NCBI GenBank assembly: GCA_002378005.1
Contig: DFQY01000027.1
Coordinates: 1 to 39,056 of the forward strand
Reading direction: 5' to 3'
Length of the DNA: 39,056 nucleotides
From: Flavobacteriales bacterium UBA3477
GTDB taxonomy: Bacteria > Bacteroidota > Bacteroidia > Flavobacteriales > Schleiferiaceae
In this document: piece by piece, positions 26,304 through 33,356 of the stretch
Layout of the letters: each line of letters opens with the position of its first letter
How positions within the stretch are numbered: the stretch's first letter is position 1
Made by a program: the position numbers and the translations under genes
The notes under the pieces: generated by a model
The model's input: the letters and a program-made list of their open reading frames with translations, nothing else
Database searches by the model: none
What the model was told of the DNA's origin: nothing

Positions 26304-26915
26304 TTAAAATTGGGATTTCCCAGTCTTATCGAATGCACGATATAAACTGGCTCGACTCACTCCTATGTATTGAGCAAGTGTGACTCGGTCCATAATCTTG
26401 TACAATTCTCCTCTTCTATTCCGGACCCAATCAATTCTATCTTGGGTATTGGACATGCGAAGCATTAATAATCTCGCGCGACGGTTTTTCTGTATTTCCG
26501 CAGTGCCACTGAGGTACAGCTTAATAATAGCAGGATATTTACTCTTTATCTTCTGAAACTTTTCGTTGCTCAATGAAGCAATAGCAACATCCGTATATGC
26601 TTTGTAATAATGCTGTGGACGCTTATTGTAGAATAAACTGTCCTCATTCACAAAAACGTTAGATGGAGGAATGAAGTTGAATAAGGCATCCTCATTCAAA
26701 AAAGGATTCTTATAAATCTCTTTCAAGTAACCATCACAGAGAAACCAAAAGTCTTTGTTCGGCGGTGCAAGCTCGGTAATTATAGCACCTTTCTTCTTAA
26801 TCACCGGTTGATCAAAACCATCTATAATTGCCTTGACCGTATCCTCCATATCCGTGGTATATGCAGGTAACCCACGGAAAAAATCATACACTAATTGTTC
26901 CAGCGTCTTTGCCAT
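26304..26915 (-). CDS. Crp/Fnr-family regulator, second of a tandem pair
   Basis: A 203-residue transcription factor of the Crp/Fnr superfamily. An N-terminal jelly-roll region (~35-125; GAIITELAPPNKDFWFLCDGYLKE) resembles a cyclic-nucleotide-binding fold but lacks the canonical PGE...R phosphate-binding cassette, so cAMP binding is doubtful. The C-terminal helix-turn-helix reads TLAQYIGVSRASLYRAF. No Fnr-type Cys cluster is seen. Its first 32 bp overlap the 3' end of the upstream paralogue in another frame, and it precedes the DUF5686 gene by 19 nt. The pair may act as homodimers or as one heterodimer. Confidence 0.82.
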   Translation of the reverse strand: MAKTLEQLVYDFFRGLPAYTTDMEDTVKAIIDGFDQPVIKKKGAIITELAPPNKDFWFLCDGYLKEIYKNPFLNEDALFNFIPPSNVFVNEDSLFYNKRPQHYYKAYTDVAIASLSNEKFQKIKSKYPAIIKLYLSGTAEIQKNRRARLLMLRMSNTQDRIDWVRNRRGELYKIMDRVTLAQYIGVSRASLYRAFDKTGKSQF

Positions 26916-27510
26916 GTTCTAATTGTTTTAAGGAGCGAAACAATGAAGCTCTCGAAATTCCTAGGTAGTCCGCTAATTCCTTTCTTGGTATCAAATTCAA
27001 TACATCTGGAAATTGCTCGATGGCCGCGTGAATTCTATGAATGCCGCTGGTTTGCAACATTTCATAGGTAGTATTTCGGTACTCGGTCATACTCAGCTCG
27101 ATGAGACTGGTAAGGAGCTGCCCTCCTAATTTCTCTTTCATGAGATATTCTGCGAGTGCACCTGCAGGAATGGATGCAACACGAGCCTCTACCAAACAGG
27201 TAGTGTATGTGGCTGGTCGAGTAGAGTAGAGAATGAGATCCTCAGAATATGCGAATCTATTTTTTGAATAAAACCTCAATAGATGTGGTACTCGTCCATC
27301 CATTAAATATTCAGCAAATGCACCGGATAAAATAAAATGTAATTGACCCGAGTTGGCACTTAACTCCCAAAGGGCATCACCTTCCTTAAAGATTCGAACG
27401 GAAAATCTCTTGGCAAGTGATCGCAAGACTTGTACGTCTTCAGATGTTTCGAGATAAACATGCTGAGCGAGCCCTTCATAAATAATATCGTAGTCCTTGT
27501 CGTAAGACAT
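26884..27510 (-). CDS. Crp/Fnr-family regulator, first of a tandem pair
   Basis: A 208-residue paralogue of the gene at 26304-26915. N-terminal effector-like domain (~20-130): RIFKEGDALWELSANSGQLHFILSG... corresponds to the Crp beta-roll, and HLLRFYSKNRFAYSEDLILY to its second part, again without a clear cyclic-nucleotide cassette. The C-terminal helix-turn-helix is ELADYLGISRASLFRSLKQL, nearly the same recognition helix core (SRASLF/YR) as its partner. This suggests related DNA targets. It is the first gene of a probable three-gene unit ending with the DUF5686 protein. The upstream gap up to 27684 contains a hairpin. Confidence 0.82.
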   Translation of the reverse strand: MSYDKDYDIIYEGLAQHVYLETSEDVQVLRSLAKRFSVRIFKEGDALWELSANSGQLHFILSGAFAEYLMDGRVPHLLRFYSKNRFAYSEDLILYSTRPATYTTCLVEARVASIPAGALAEYLMKEKLGGQLLTSLIELSMTEYRNTTYEMLQTSGIHRIHAAIEQFPDVLNLIPRKELADYLGISRASLFRSLKQLEHGKDAGTISV

Positions 27511-27602
27511 GGCTTGGTTTTTTGGTAGTTGGTCATCACTAATTTAAAAAAGAATTACCGTTAAAAAAGAGCTGTTCTTGCAGTTATTAACTCAGCACTT
27601 TT

Positions 27603-27640
27603 AAACAACGTGTTGAAAACTAACACATTCAACATTGTTT
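27603..27640. repeat. Bulged hairpin in the gap upstream of the Crp/Fnr pair
   Basis: AAACAA and TGTTGAA (27603-27608, 27611-27617, interrupted by a 2-nt CG bulge) pair with TTCAACA and TTGTTT (27628-27640), leaving a 10-nt loop. The 13-bp stem is followed on the plus strand by GCTTTTTCTT, so it could work as an RNA terminator/attenuator ahead of the small ORF, or as a two-fold symmetric operator for the divergent regulator genes. Confidence 0.5.
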
Positions 27641-27684
27641 GCTTTTTCTTACTTTTAATAAGCGTTAATACAAATTCAAACATC

Positions 27685-27819
27685 ATGCGAAAAGTTTGCA
27701 GTATTAACCAAGCCATTAAGCTGTTTAAAGGAGACCTGTCGAGGGTAAAACAGTATTGCAAAGACAAGGGAATCTCGATTTCCGAAAAGGCGTTAGAAGC
27801 GAGATTGAAGTCATTGTAA
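27685..27819 (+). CDS. Possible small basic protein (44 aa)
   Basis: A 44-residue ORF (MRKVCSINQAIKLFKG..., ending ALEARLKSL) that is basic and predicted helical. It is flanked by a hairpin upstream and followed 9 nt later by a classical terminator, which is what a real small gene or small RNA would show. The open frame extends upstream to a GTG at 27610 and would then carry a hydrophobic stretch (FNIVCFFLLLISV), but that GTG lies inside the hairpin. I cannot assign a family; it may also be part of a non-coding RNA. Confidence 0.4.
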   Translation: MRKVCSINQAIKLFKGDLSRVKQYCKDKGISISEKALEARLKSL

Positions 27820-27828
27820 AAAAGTTAT

Positions 27829-27856
27829 AGGGCTGCAGAAATGCGGCCCTTTTTTT
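27829..27856 (+). terminator. Rho-independent terminator after the 44-aa ORF
   Basis: An 8-bp stem (27829-27836 with 27843-27850, one G-U pair), a 6-nt loop and seven T residues (27850-27856). It marks the end of a plus-strand transcript that must start within the 27511-27684 gap. Confidence 0.85.
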
Positions 27857-27860
27857 ATAA

Positions 27861-27868
27861 TACTTTTG
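27861..27868 (+). promoter_or_regulatory. Putative -7 box for lipoprotein gene
   Basis: Exact TAnnTTTG match (TACTTTTG), 18 nt before the lipoprotein ATG and only 4 nt after the preceding terminator T run. The -33 region falls inside the terminator hairpin and shows no TTTG, so support is partial. Confidence 0.45.
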
Positions 27869-27886
27869 ACTTAACAAATATCTACG

Positions 27887-28249
27887 ATGAAGCAATTTCT
27901 AGCCATTCTTTCTGCATTATTCCTTGTTTCTTGTGCCAGTCCACAACGTGCATTGTACGATACGGCGAATACTCTTTATGGTCAGAACTGGACCTACCTA
28001 GGAACTATTGCAGTGTATCCAGATGTAATCTACAGCGATACTATCACCGCTGCCAATAAAACGCGCGAGCTGGTGCTACACGACGGACTTATCACGTATG
28101 ATAAAATGTTGTACGAAGCGCGCAGACAATATGGCGATAGCGTGACCATTGCCAACATTCGTGTGTATACCGAGGAGTTTAAAACCCAATGGTTCGGAAA
28201 AAACGCTGAAGTTCAAGCGTTGGTTGATGTCATCTATGTGACCAAATAA
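27887..28249 (+). CDS. Small lipoprotein, hypothetical (120 aa)
   Basis: A 120-residue protein with a good lipoprotein signal (MKQFLAILSALFLVSC, lipobox LVSC, Cys16). The mature part has no membrane segment; it contains YDTANTLYGQNWTYLGTIAVYPD and ends with strand-rich sequence (VQALVDVIYVTK). I do not recognise the family. It is probably attached to the outer or inner membrane facing the periplasm. The AlbA_2-type gene begins 10 nt downstream, so the two may be co-transcribed even though one acts outside and one inside the cell. Confidence 0.72.
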   Translation: MKQFLAILSALFLVSCASPQRALYDTANTLYGQNWTYLGTIAVYPDVIYSDTITAANKTRELVLHDGLITYDKMLYEARRQYGDSVTIANIRVYTEEFKTQWFGKNAEVQALVDVIYVTK

Positions 28250-28259
28250 AACCAATGGG

Positions 28260-28910
28260 TTGAAAGATTTTGACCAATACCAAAGCTTCAACAACATTCA
28301 TGAACTCATCGCAGAAGGTGAGCATGAAAATCAAGATTTCAAGTATAGAATTTCTGATGCACGGAAAATAGCCCGTACCATCAGCGCATTTTCTAATACA
28401 ACAGGTGGACGCCTGCTTGTAGGCGTTCGAGACAATGGCATTATCTGTGGCGTCAAGGATGAAGATGATATTTACCTCTTAGAGAGCGCCGCCCGTGTCT
28501 TTACCGAACCTGAGGTTCAACTAGAAGTATTCGCTCATGCTGTGGACGGTAAACGCGTTTGGGAAATTGAGATCCCCGAGGGAACCAACAAACCATATCG
28601 CGTCGATGAAAAAGAAGGTAAGCTAGCCTATGTTCGCATCCACGATGAAAACAAGGTGGCAGGTGCTGTATTGGCTGAAGTATGGAAGCAAGAATTTAGC
28701 GATCAAAGTAAGCGTCCAGTGGCATTCTCGGAAAAAGAACAACGACTCATTCAATACCTCAAGGATTATGATTCGGTCTCAACAAGCAAAGCCGCAAAGG
28801 TGATGCAAATGCCTCGTCAGAAAGCCATCTCTACCCTAGCCCGTCTCATTCGCTGGGAAGTCATTGAATGGGAGATCACCGACGGCATGTTCTTGTTACG
28901 CTTGGACTAA
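28260..28910 (+). CDS. AlbA_2 (Schlafen-AlbA) domain protein
   Basis: A 216-residue cytosolic protein. The N-terminal ~130 residues match the AlbA_2/AAA_4 domain: HENQDFKYRISDARKIARTI, then SAFSNTTGGRLLVGVRDNG and IICGVKD. The C-terminal ~60 residues (EKEQRLIQYLKDYDSVSTSKAAKVMQM...) look like a winged helix. This suggests a nucleic-acid-binding regulator or a nuclease-like role, since AlbA_2 domains occur in Schlafen-type nucleases and many bacterial regulators. The start is TTG 28260: no ATG or GTG precedes it before the upstream in-frame stop. The stop overlaps that of the convergent methyltransferase gene (TAA/TAG sharing 28907-28910). Confidence 0.8.
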   Translation: MKDFDQYQSFNNIHELIAEGEHENQDFKYRISDARKIARTISAFSNTTGGRLLVGVRDNGIICGVKDEDDIYLLESAARVFTEPEVQLEVFAHAVDGKRVWEIEIPEGTNKPYRVDEKEGKLAYVRIHDENKVAGAVLAEVWKQEFSDQSKRPVAFSEKEQRLIQYLKDYDSVSTSKAAKVMQMPRQKAISTLARLIRWEVIEWEITDGMFLLRLD

Positions 28911-29590
28911 ATGAATCTTTGCGGATTGGGTATGGTTCTAAGGGCCCAATTAATCAAAGTATCGAGCTCATCTTCAGGTGCCAATCCTCTTTTTATTCCA
29001 GCTTTTTCCATACCTAAGGTGAGGTGGTGAAGTACTATTCCGCAACTCACAGAAACATTAAAACTCTCGACGAATCCTCGCATTGGAATATAAATACGTT
29101 CATCTGCCAATTCTTGGATCAATGGGGATGCCCCCTCCTGCTCATTGCCAAATAATATGGCCGCCGGAATTGCCGGATCAATAGCATCAATTGGAAGAGC
29201 TCCTTCGTCCAGAGCGGTGACGTAGAGTTTACGCCCCGAGGCTTTTAATTGGTCGGCCCATTCCTTTGTGCTTCCATCATTGTAAGTATTGAAAAAACTA
29301 GCATCTAGCCACTTTTCTACCCCTTTAGAAATGCCGCTACTTACATTAAAGCGCTCGTTCTTATCATAGACATCTACTTTATGAATTCCAAAGGCATCGG
29401 CGGTGCGCATAAGGGCTGAGGCATTCTGGGATTTCATCATATCTTCCAAGGCCAATGAAAAGTGTCGGGTGCGCTGGGCAACTTTATCTTGAAACAATTG
29501 GCGCTTATGATCGGTTAATTCCAAACTCAACTTCGCATAGAATGCTCTTTTTGCCTCTATATCCAAATTCTTCCAATCCGATGTGCCCAT
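28907..29590 (-). CDS. trmH: SpoU/TrmH-type RNA 2'-O-methyltransferase
   Basis: A 227-residue SPOUT methyltransferase. Motif 1: NASALMRTADAFGI, with the catalytic Arg. Motif 2: ILFGNEQEGAS. Motif 3: IPMRGFVESFNVSVSCGIVLHH, forming the knotted AdoMet site. The sequence and length fit TrmH, which methylates the ribose of G18 in tRNA, but rRNA-specific relatives look similar, so the target is probable only. An exact -7 box (TATTTTTG, 29620 to 29613) lies 22 nt before the ATG. It is divergent from the TPR gene over 36 bp. Confidence 0.9.
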   Translation of the reverse strand: MGTSDWKNLDIEAKRAFYAKLSLELTDHKRQLFQDKVAQRTRHFSLALEDMMKSQNASALMRTADAFGIHKVDVYDKNERFNVSSGISKGVEKWLDASFFNTYNDGSTKEWADQLKASGRKLYVTALDEGALPIDAIDPAIPAAILFGNEQEGASPLIQELADERIYIPMRGFVESFNVSVSCGIVLHHLTLGMEKAGIKRGLAPEDELDTLINWALRTIPNPQRFI

Positions 29591-29612
29591 TTCTTTGTTT
29601 CTTTGCGTTGCT

Positions 29613-29620
29613 CAAAAATA
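29613..29620 (-). promoter_or_regulatory. Putative -7 box of trmH promoter
   Basis: Exact TAnnTTTG match (TATTTTTG on the minus strand) 22 nt upstream of the trmH ATG, in the 36-bp gap shared with the divergent TPR gene. Confidence 0.5.
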
Positions 29621-29626
29621 ATAGAG

Positions 29627-30142
29627 ATGTTCAGTAAAATCATTCGACTCGGACTTACAGCTGCAATCTTTGCCTGGTCAATCTATCAATTCGCTGATGG
29701 AGAAATAGGAAATGGTATCGCGTTGCTCTTCCCTATGGGACTTGTATTGTTTACCTATTTCCGTAACGAGCGCATTTTGCTTTCTCTATGGCACATGAGA
29801 AAAAACAATGTTGCGAAAGCTGAAAAAGCATTGGCTGGCATTCGCAATCCAGAGAAAAGTTTGATCAAAGGTCAACTCGCCTATTACTACCTTCTTTTGG
29901 GTATGATTGAAAGCCAGCGTAAAGTAGGTAAGGCAGAAACCTTACTTAAGAGAGCGCTCAACACTGGATTGAGATTGGACCAAGACAAAGCATTAGCAAA
30001 ACTGAACCTCGCAGGAATCGCATTGACAAAGCGTCGCAAAAAGGAAGCTCAAATTCTTTTGACCGAGGTGAAGAAGCTTGATAAAAACGGTGCGCTAGCA
30101 GAACAAACTAAATACATCAAGCAACAAATGAAGCGAATCTAA
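29627..30142 (+). CDS. TPR-like membrane protein, hypothetical
   Basis: A 171-residue protein with two N-terminal hydrophobic segments (LGLTAAIFAWSIYQF and GIALLFPMGLVLFTYF), followed by a basic, helical region with TPR-like units (NVAKAEKALAGI, YYYLLLGMIESQRKVGKAETLLKRALN, ALAKLNLAGIALTKRRKKEAQILL). The helices probably lie on the cytosolic side and bind a partner. ATG 29627 was chosen; an upstream TTG at 29603 adds 8 residues. The next gene begins 57 nt downstream, possibly with its own promoter. Function unknown. Confidence 0.75.
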   Translation: MFSKIIRLGLTAAIFAWSIYQFADGEIGNGIALLFPMGLVLFTYFRNERILLSLWHMRKNNVAKAEKALAGIRNPEKSLIKGQLAYYYLLLGMIESQRKVGKAETLLKRALNTGLRLDQDKALAKLNLAGIALTKRRKKEAQILLTEVKKLDKNGALAEQTKYIKQQMKRI

Positions 30143-30199
30143 AACTTCTCGCGAACCACAATCACTATTGGGTGTTAGGTTGATATTTAATCCAACACT

Positions 30200-30664
30200 A
30201 TGTACACCCTAGAACGCATTCAAAGGCTACCCATTACCGTGGAGGAAGCTTGGAACTTTTTCCAAAACCCAGGCAACCTAGCCACTATCACCCCTGATTA
30301 CATGGGCTTTAATATTATGTCTAAAGTCCCTGAGCAGATGTATCCGGGCCTATTCATAGACTATAAAGTCAGCCCTTTACTCGGGATTAAAATGAATTGG
30401 ACCACGGAAATCACACATGTTAATGGTCCAAAATATTTCGTAGACGAACAGCGTGTAGGTCCTTATTCAATCTGGCATCACGAACATCACTTCAAAGCCA
30501 TTCCAGGCGGTGTAGAAATGCTCGACCGGGTCAGTTATAAAATTCCTTTGGGGATGTTAGGAAAGATTGCACATCCCATGATTGTGCGTCCAAAGCTGGA
30601 AGAAATTTTTGATTACCGATTCAAAAAGGTCGAAGAGCTCTTTGGTACATGGCAAGGGTCGTAG
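30200..30664 (+). CDS. SRPBCC-family protein (START/polyketide-cyclase-like)
   Basis: A 154-residue protein of the SRPBCC fold. It opens LERIQRLPITVEEAWNFFQNPGNLATITPDYMGF, the standard start of this group, and continues with a KMNWTTEITHV strand and YSIWHHEHHFKAIPGGVEMLDRVSYKIPLG. Such proteins hold a hydrophobic ligand in a cavity; ligand and role here are unknown. It is the first of a four-gene unit: its last 16 nt overlap the DUF429 gene. Close pairs of SRPBCC with other small enzymes are common in Bacteroidota, but I cannot name the pathway. Confidence 0.85.
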   Translation: MYTLERIQRLPITVEEAWNFFQNPGNLATITPDYMGFNIMSKVPEQMYPGLFIDYKVSPLLGIKMNWTTEITHVNGPKYFVDEQRVGPYSIWHHEHHFKAIPGGVEMLDRVSYKIPLGMLGKIAHPMIVRPKLEEIFDYRFKKVEELFGTWQGS

Positions 30665-31233
30665 GCATAGATTACGGCTCAAAATTGGCAGGCACAACGG
30701 TTCTGGCACTTTTCGATACGGATACCAAGCACATCCTTCTGGAGCAAAGCTCGAAAAAACAGGATGCAGATGCATTTGTCCAGTTTATCCTTAGTGAGTA
30801 TCCATCGAATCTCGTAGGCATTGATGCTCCCCTCTCCTTACCTGGTGTTTACCGAGGCCTTGAGGAAAAGCATGATTTCCATTATCGCACCGCTGATCGG
30901 CAAGCTAAAGCCATGAGTCCCATGTTCCTTGGTGGGTTAACGGCTAGAGCGATGAAATTAGCCTCGGAAATTGATGCGACTATTATTGAAGTATACCCAA
31001 AGCTTGGCGCGGAACGCCACCAACTCCAGGAGCTTGGTTACAAGGGCGATACAGAAGCTATTGAGACTTGTCTCAAGGCATTTGCCAAACGAACTGAATT
31101 GCCAGTTAGGGAGTTATGTATAGAGAATTGGCACCAATTCGACGCCTTACTCGCTTTAGATATAGTTTGGCGCTACCACAACAACCTCGCAGACCATTTT
31201 GGGGATGCGAAGGAAGGAATGCTTTATTTTTGA
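30649..31233 (+). CDS. DUF429 protein (predicted RNase H-like nuclease)
   Basis: A 194-residue protein of the DUF429 family. An RNase H-like core is suggested by VVGIDYGSKLAGTT (first strand Asp8), VGIDAPLSLPG with the second acidic residue, then EVYPKLGA, and HQFDALLALDIVWR with a late Asp. These could bind two metals, as in nucleases or resolvases; activity has not been shown for the family to my knowledge. The gene overlaps the SRPBCC gene by 16 nt and is followed 3 nt later by the DUF2452 gene, so all are translated together. Confidence 0.85.
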   Translation: MARVVGIDYGSKLAGTTVLALFDTDTKHILLEQSSKKQDADAFVQFILSEYPSNLVGIDAPLSLPGVYRGLEEKHDFHYRTADRQAKAMSPMFLGGLTARAMKLASEIDATIIEVYPKLGAERHQLQELGYKGDTEAIETCLKAFAKRTELPVRELCIENWHQFDALLALDIVWRYHNNLADHFGDAKEGMLYF

Positions 31234-31236
31234 CGC

Positions 31237-31677
31237 ATGGCAAAGGACAAACGTACCCACAACCCTATTGATCCTGACAAAATCGCTGAAAACGCGAACA
31301 TCCTTCCTTATGGATCTAGTGTAAGCGCGCCTGCATTCAAGGCAGTAGACGCTGTGAAAAACAAAAGTCTTGATCTCAATGCCATGGAGTTACAGACCGA
31401 CATGCAACTGGACCAAATACGTGCGCAAATAGAATTACTGGCCGAGCAAGCCCGTAAGATTCACGAGCGTAAAGAATTAAGTGAAGAAATCTATAAGGCG
31501 CAGATGGGGTTCAAGCCAGAAATCAACCATGTCTATTACCTATACCGCAAAAATGAAAATCAAAATGTGCTGAGCATGATTGCGCCGCATGAATGGCGTA
31601 AATGCCCGCATGAGTTTATGTACCAAATTCGATTGCTTGCGGACCATACTTGGGACATTCTCGATTACCGCCAATAA
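31237..31677 (+). CDS. DUF2452 protein
   Basis: A 146-residue soluble protein of the DUF2452 family. It begins KRTHNPIDPDKIAENANILPYGSS, has a central helical stretch (MQLDQIRAQIELLAEQARKIHERKELSEEIY) likely forming a coiled coil, and a conserved C-terminal part with YYLYRKNENQNVLSMIAPHEW. No enzymatic motif is seen. It is coupled to its neighbours: 3 nt after the DUF429 stop, and its stop overlaps the next start (TAATG). Function unknown; I would expect a link to the partner hydrolase or nuclease (inference). Confidence 0.85.
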   Translation: MAKDKRTHNPIDPDKIAENANILPYGSSVSAPAFKAVDAVKNKSLDLNAMELQTDMQLDQIRAQIELLAEQARKIHERKELSEEIYKAQMGFKPEINHVYYLYRKNENQNVLSMIAPHEWRKCPHEFMYQIRLLADHTWDILDYRQ

Positions 31678-32291
31678 TGCTTTCTTACATCCATCACATT
31701 TCTGACCCTAAGTACCCAACACTCGTATTGTTGCACGGTTACGGATCCAATAAAGAAGACCTCTATGGTTTAAAACCATATTTACCAGAACTCAACGTTG
31801 TTTGCTTCCAAGCCCCAATTTCATTAGGTATGGGAGGATATGCATGGTATCCTATTGAATGGGAGAACGGCGCCAAAATGATCGATGGAGATGCTGTCAA
31901 GCAAGCTGCCAACCTTGTACTGCAATCGTTCAAGACATGGCAAGAGCAGTATGTACAGAGCAACGAAGTGTTCATTGGAGGTTTTTCTCAAGGAGCAATC
32001 ACATCCCTTCAAATCTTATTGCAAGGCTTCAACGCTAAGGGGTTCGTTTTAATGAGCGGATATGCTCTACCGGAATGGCACGAAGCACTGAAATCAATGT
32101 CAACGGATACTCCTATTTTTCAGAGCCATGGTACTATGGACCCGGTCATCCCATATACTTGGGCACAGGCCACAGCAGAAGGCCTCTCGCATTTAAAGGG
32201 ATATACTTTTCATTCTTATCCCATGGCACACAGCTTAAATGCACAGTGCTTGCAGGACATTCATGAGTTTTTAACTCTCTTGCTCGATTAG
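31677..32291 (+). CDS. Phospholipase/carboxylesterase-family hydrolase
   Basis: A 204-residue alpha/beta hydrolase of the phospholipase/carboxylesterase (YpfH-like) type. LVLLHGYGSN forms the oxyanion loop, GGFSQG carries nucleophile Ser104, HGTMDPVIP gives Asp155, and YPMAHSLN gives His185, so the triad is complete. No signal peptide: it acts in the cytosol. Family members cleave short acyl esters or protein S-acyl groups. ATG 31677 overlaps the DUF2452 stop by one base (TAATG), and the frame from 31650 is rejected as it lies within DUF2452. The last 21 bp overlap the convergent epimerase gene. Confidence 0.88.
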   Translation: MLSYIHHISDPKYPTLVLLHGYGSNKEDLYGLKPYLPELNVVCFQAPISLGMGGYAWYPIEWENGAKMIDGDAVKQAANLVLQSFKTWQEQYVQSNEVFIGGFSQGAITSLQILLQGFNAKGFVLMSGYALPEWHEALKSMSTDTPIFQSHGTMDPVIPYTWAQATAEGLSHLKGYTFHSYPMAHSLNAQCLQDIHEFLTLLLD

Positions 32292-33356
32292 GAATTGGGC
32301 GATTTGTAATGCTGCATCACCATTTCCGTAGGGACTTTCTTCCGGTAGCGGTTGATTCAACATAGTACGGACTTTATGACTCAACAGTTCGGTACAACCC
32401 AGTGGATGCAGCACATTCGCACCTATATCTACTAATTCCACCCATTCTGTCTCGTTTCTCAAGGTGATGCAATGTTTCCCTAAGAAATAGGCCTCTTTCT
32501 GTAGACCTCCACTATCGGTAATCACGATAGCGCAATGCTGAATGGCCCATAGCATTTCCAAATACCCCACCGGAGGCGAGGTATTAAACTCTATCTCTAC
32601 CCCTGCCTTTTCCACTTCATTTCGCGTGGACGGATGCAAGGGCATCCAAACGGGAATACCATTTTGATGCAATTCATTCAAACTGGCTACTCGTTCCTTC
32701 AAACGTTCCGGATGCTTCACGTTCTCCATGCGATGCAGGGTTGCTAGAGCAAATGGCGATTGAAACCTCTCCAATACACCCATCACATCGCGATGACGAG
32801 CAAAGGGCGAGAACATCTGAACCGCATCGAACATGGTATCTCCTACGTTCACGACACGTTGATATGGAGATAAAAATCCTTCTTGTATAATATTCTGATC
32901 AGCAGCAGCAGAGGGAGTAAATAGAATATGTGAAAGCTCATCGGTTTGAATCCTATTCCATTCTTCGGGCATTTCGTCGTTAAAAGAACGAAGCCCGGCT
33001 TCGACATGAATAATTGGAATACCCTCTTTAACCGCCGCTTTTGCACCCGCTAAGGTTGAATTCGTATCGCCAAACACCAGAATATATTGAGGAGCAATCT
33101 CTGCAATAATGGGGCATAAATCTGCAACGATTTTGTCAATCATAGCATCGCGTTGCAACCCGCCACATTCTAAAATTGTATAGGGTTTTGGCAAGTCCAA
33201 TTCTTCGAAAAATACGGCACTCATCTCAGGATCATAATGCTGCCCTGTATGAATCACAAACTCTTGAATACCAACACTTTTAAAAGCCCTACTTACAGGA
33301 GCGCTTTTAATAAATTGTGGACGTGCGCCGACGATGGTTAGAATGCGAATACTCAC
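32271..33356 (-). CDS. wbpI: UDP-GlcNAc 2-epimerase family, WbpI-type by context
   Basis: A 361-residue non-hydrolysing UDP-N-acetylglucosamine 2-epimerase. It opens ILTIVGARPQFIKSAPVSRA and continues with HTGQHYDPEMS, VFGDTNSTL, HVEAGLRS and RIQTDELSHILF, then TLHRMENV and ITDSGGLQKEA, so the active-site residues are in place. The start is GTG at 33356, which overlaps the stop of the acetyltransferase gene (GTGA). Placed after wbpE- and wbpD-like genes, the probable substrate is UDP-GlcNAc(3NAc)A, giving UDP-ManNAc(3NAc)A, as for WbpI of Pseudomonas; a plain WecB role remains possible. Confidence 0.85.
   Translation of the reverse strand: MSIRILTIVGARPQFIKSAPVSRAFKSVGIQEFVIHTGQHYDPEMSAVFFEELDLPKPYTILECGGLQRDAMIDKIVADLCPIIAEIAPQYILVFGDTNSTLAGAKAAVKEGIPIIHVEAGLRSFNDEMPEEWNRIQTDELSHILFTPSAAADQNIIQEGFLSPYQRVVNVGDTMFDAVQMFSPFARHRDVMGVLERFQSPFALATLHRMENVKHPERLKERVASLNELHQNGIPVWMPLHPSTRNEVEKAGVEIEFNTSPPVGYLEMLWAIQHCAIVITDSGGLQKEAYFLGKHCITLRNETEWVELVDIGANVLHPLGCTELLSHKVRTMLNQPLPEESPYGNGDAALQIAQFLIEQES

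Noticed and set aside
27610..27684. GTG-started N-terminal extension of the 44-aa ORF carrying a hydrophobic stretch
   Set aside because: The GTG lies inside a 13-bp stem and the extension shows no recognisable signal cleavage site; kept only as a note.
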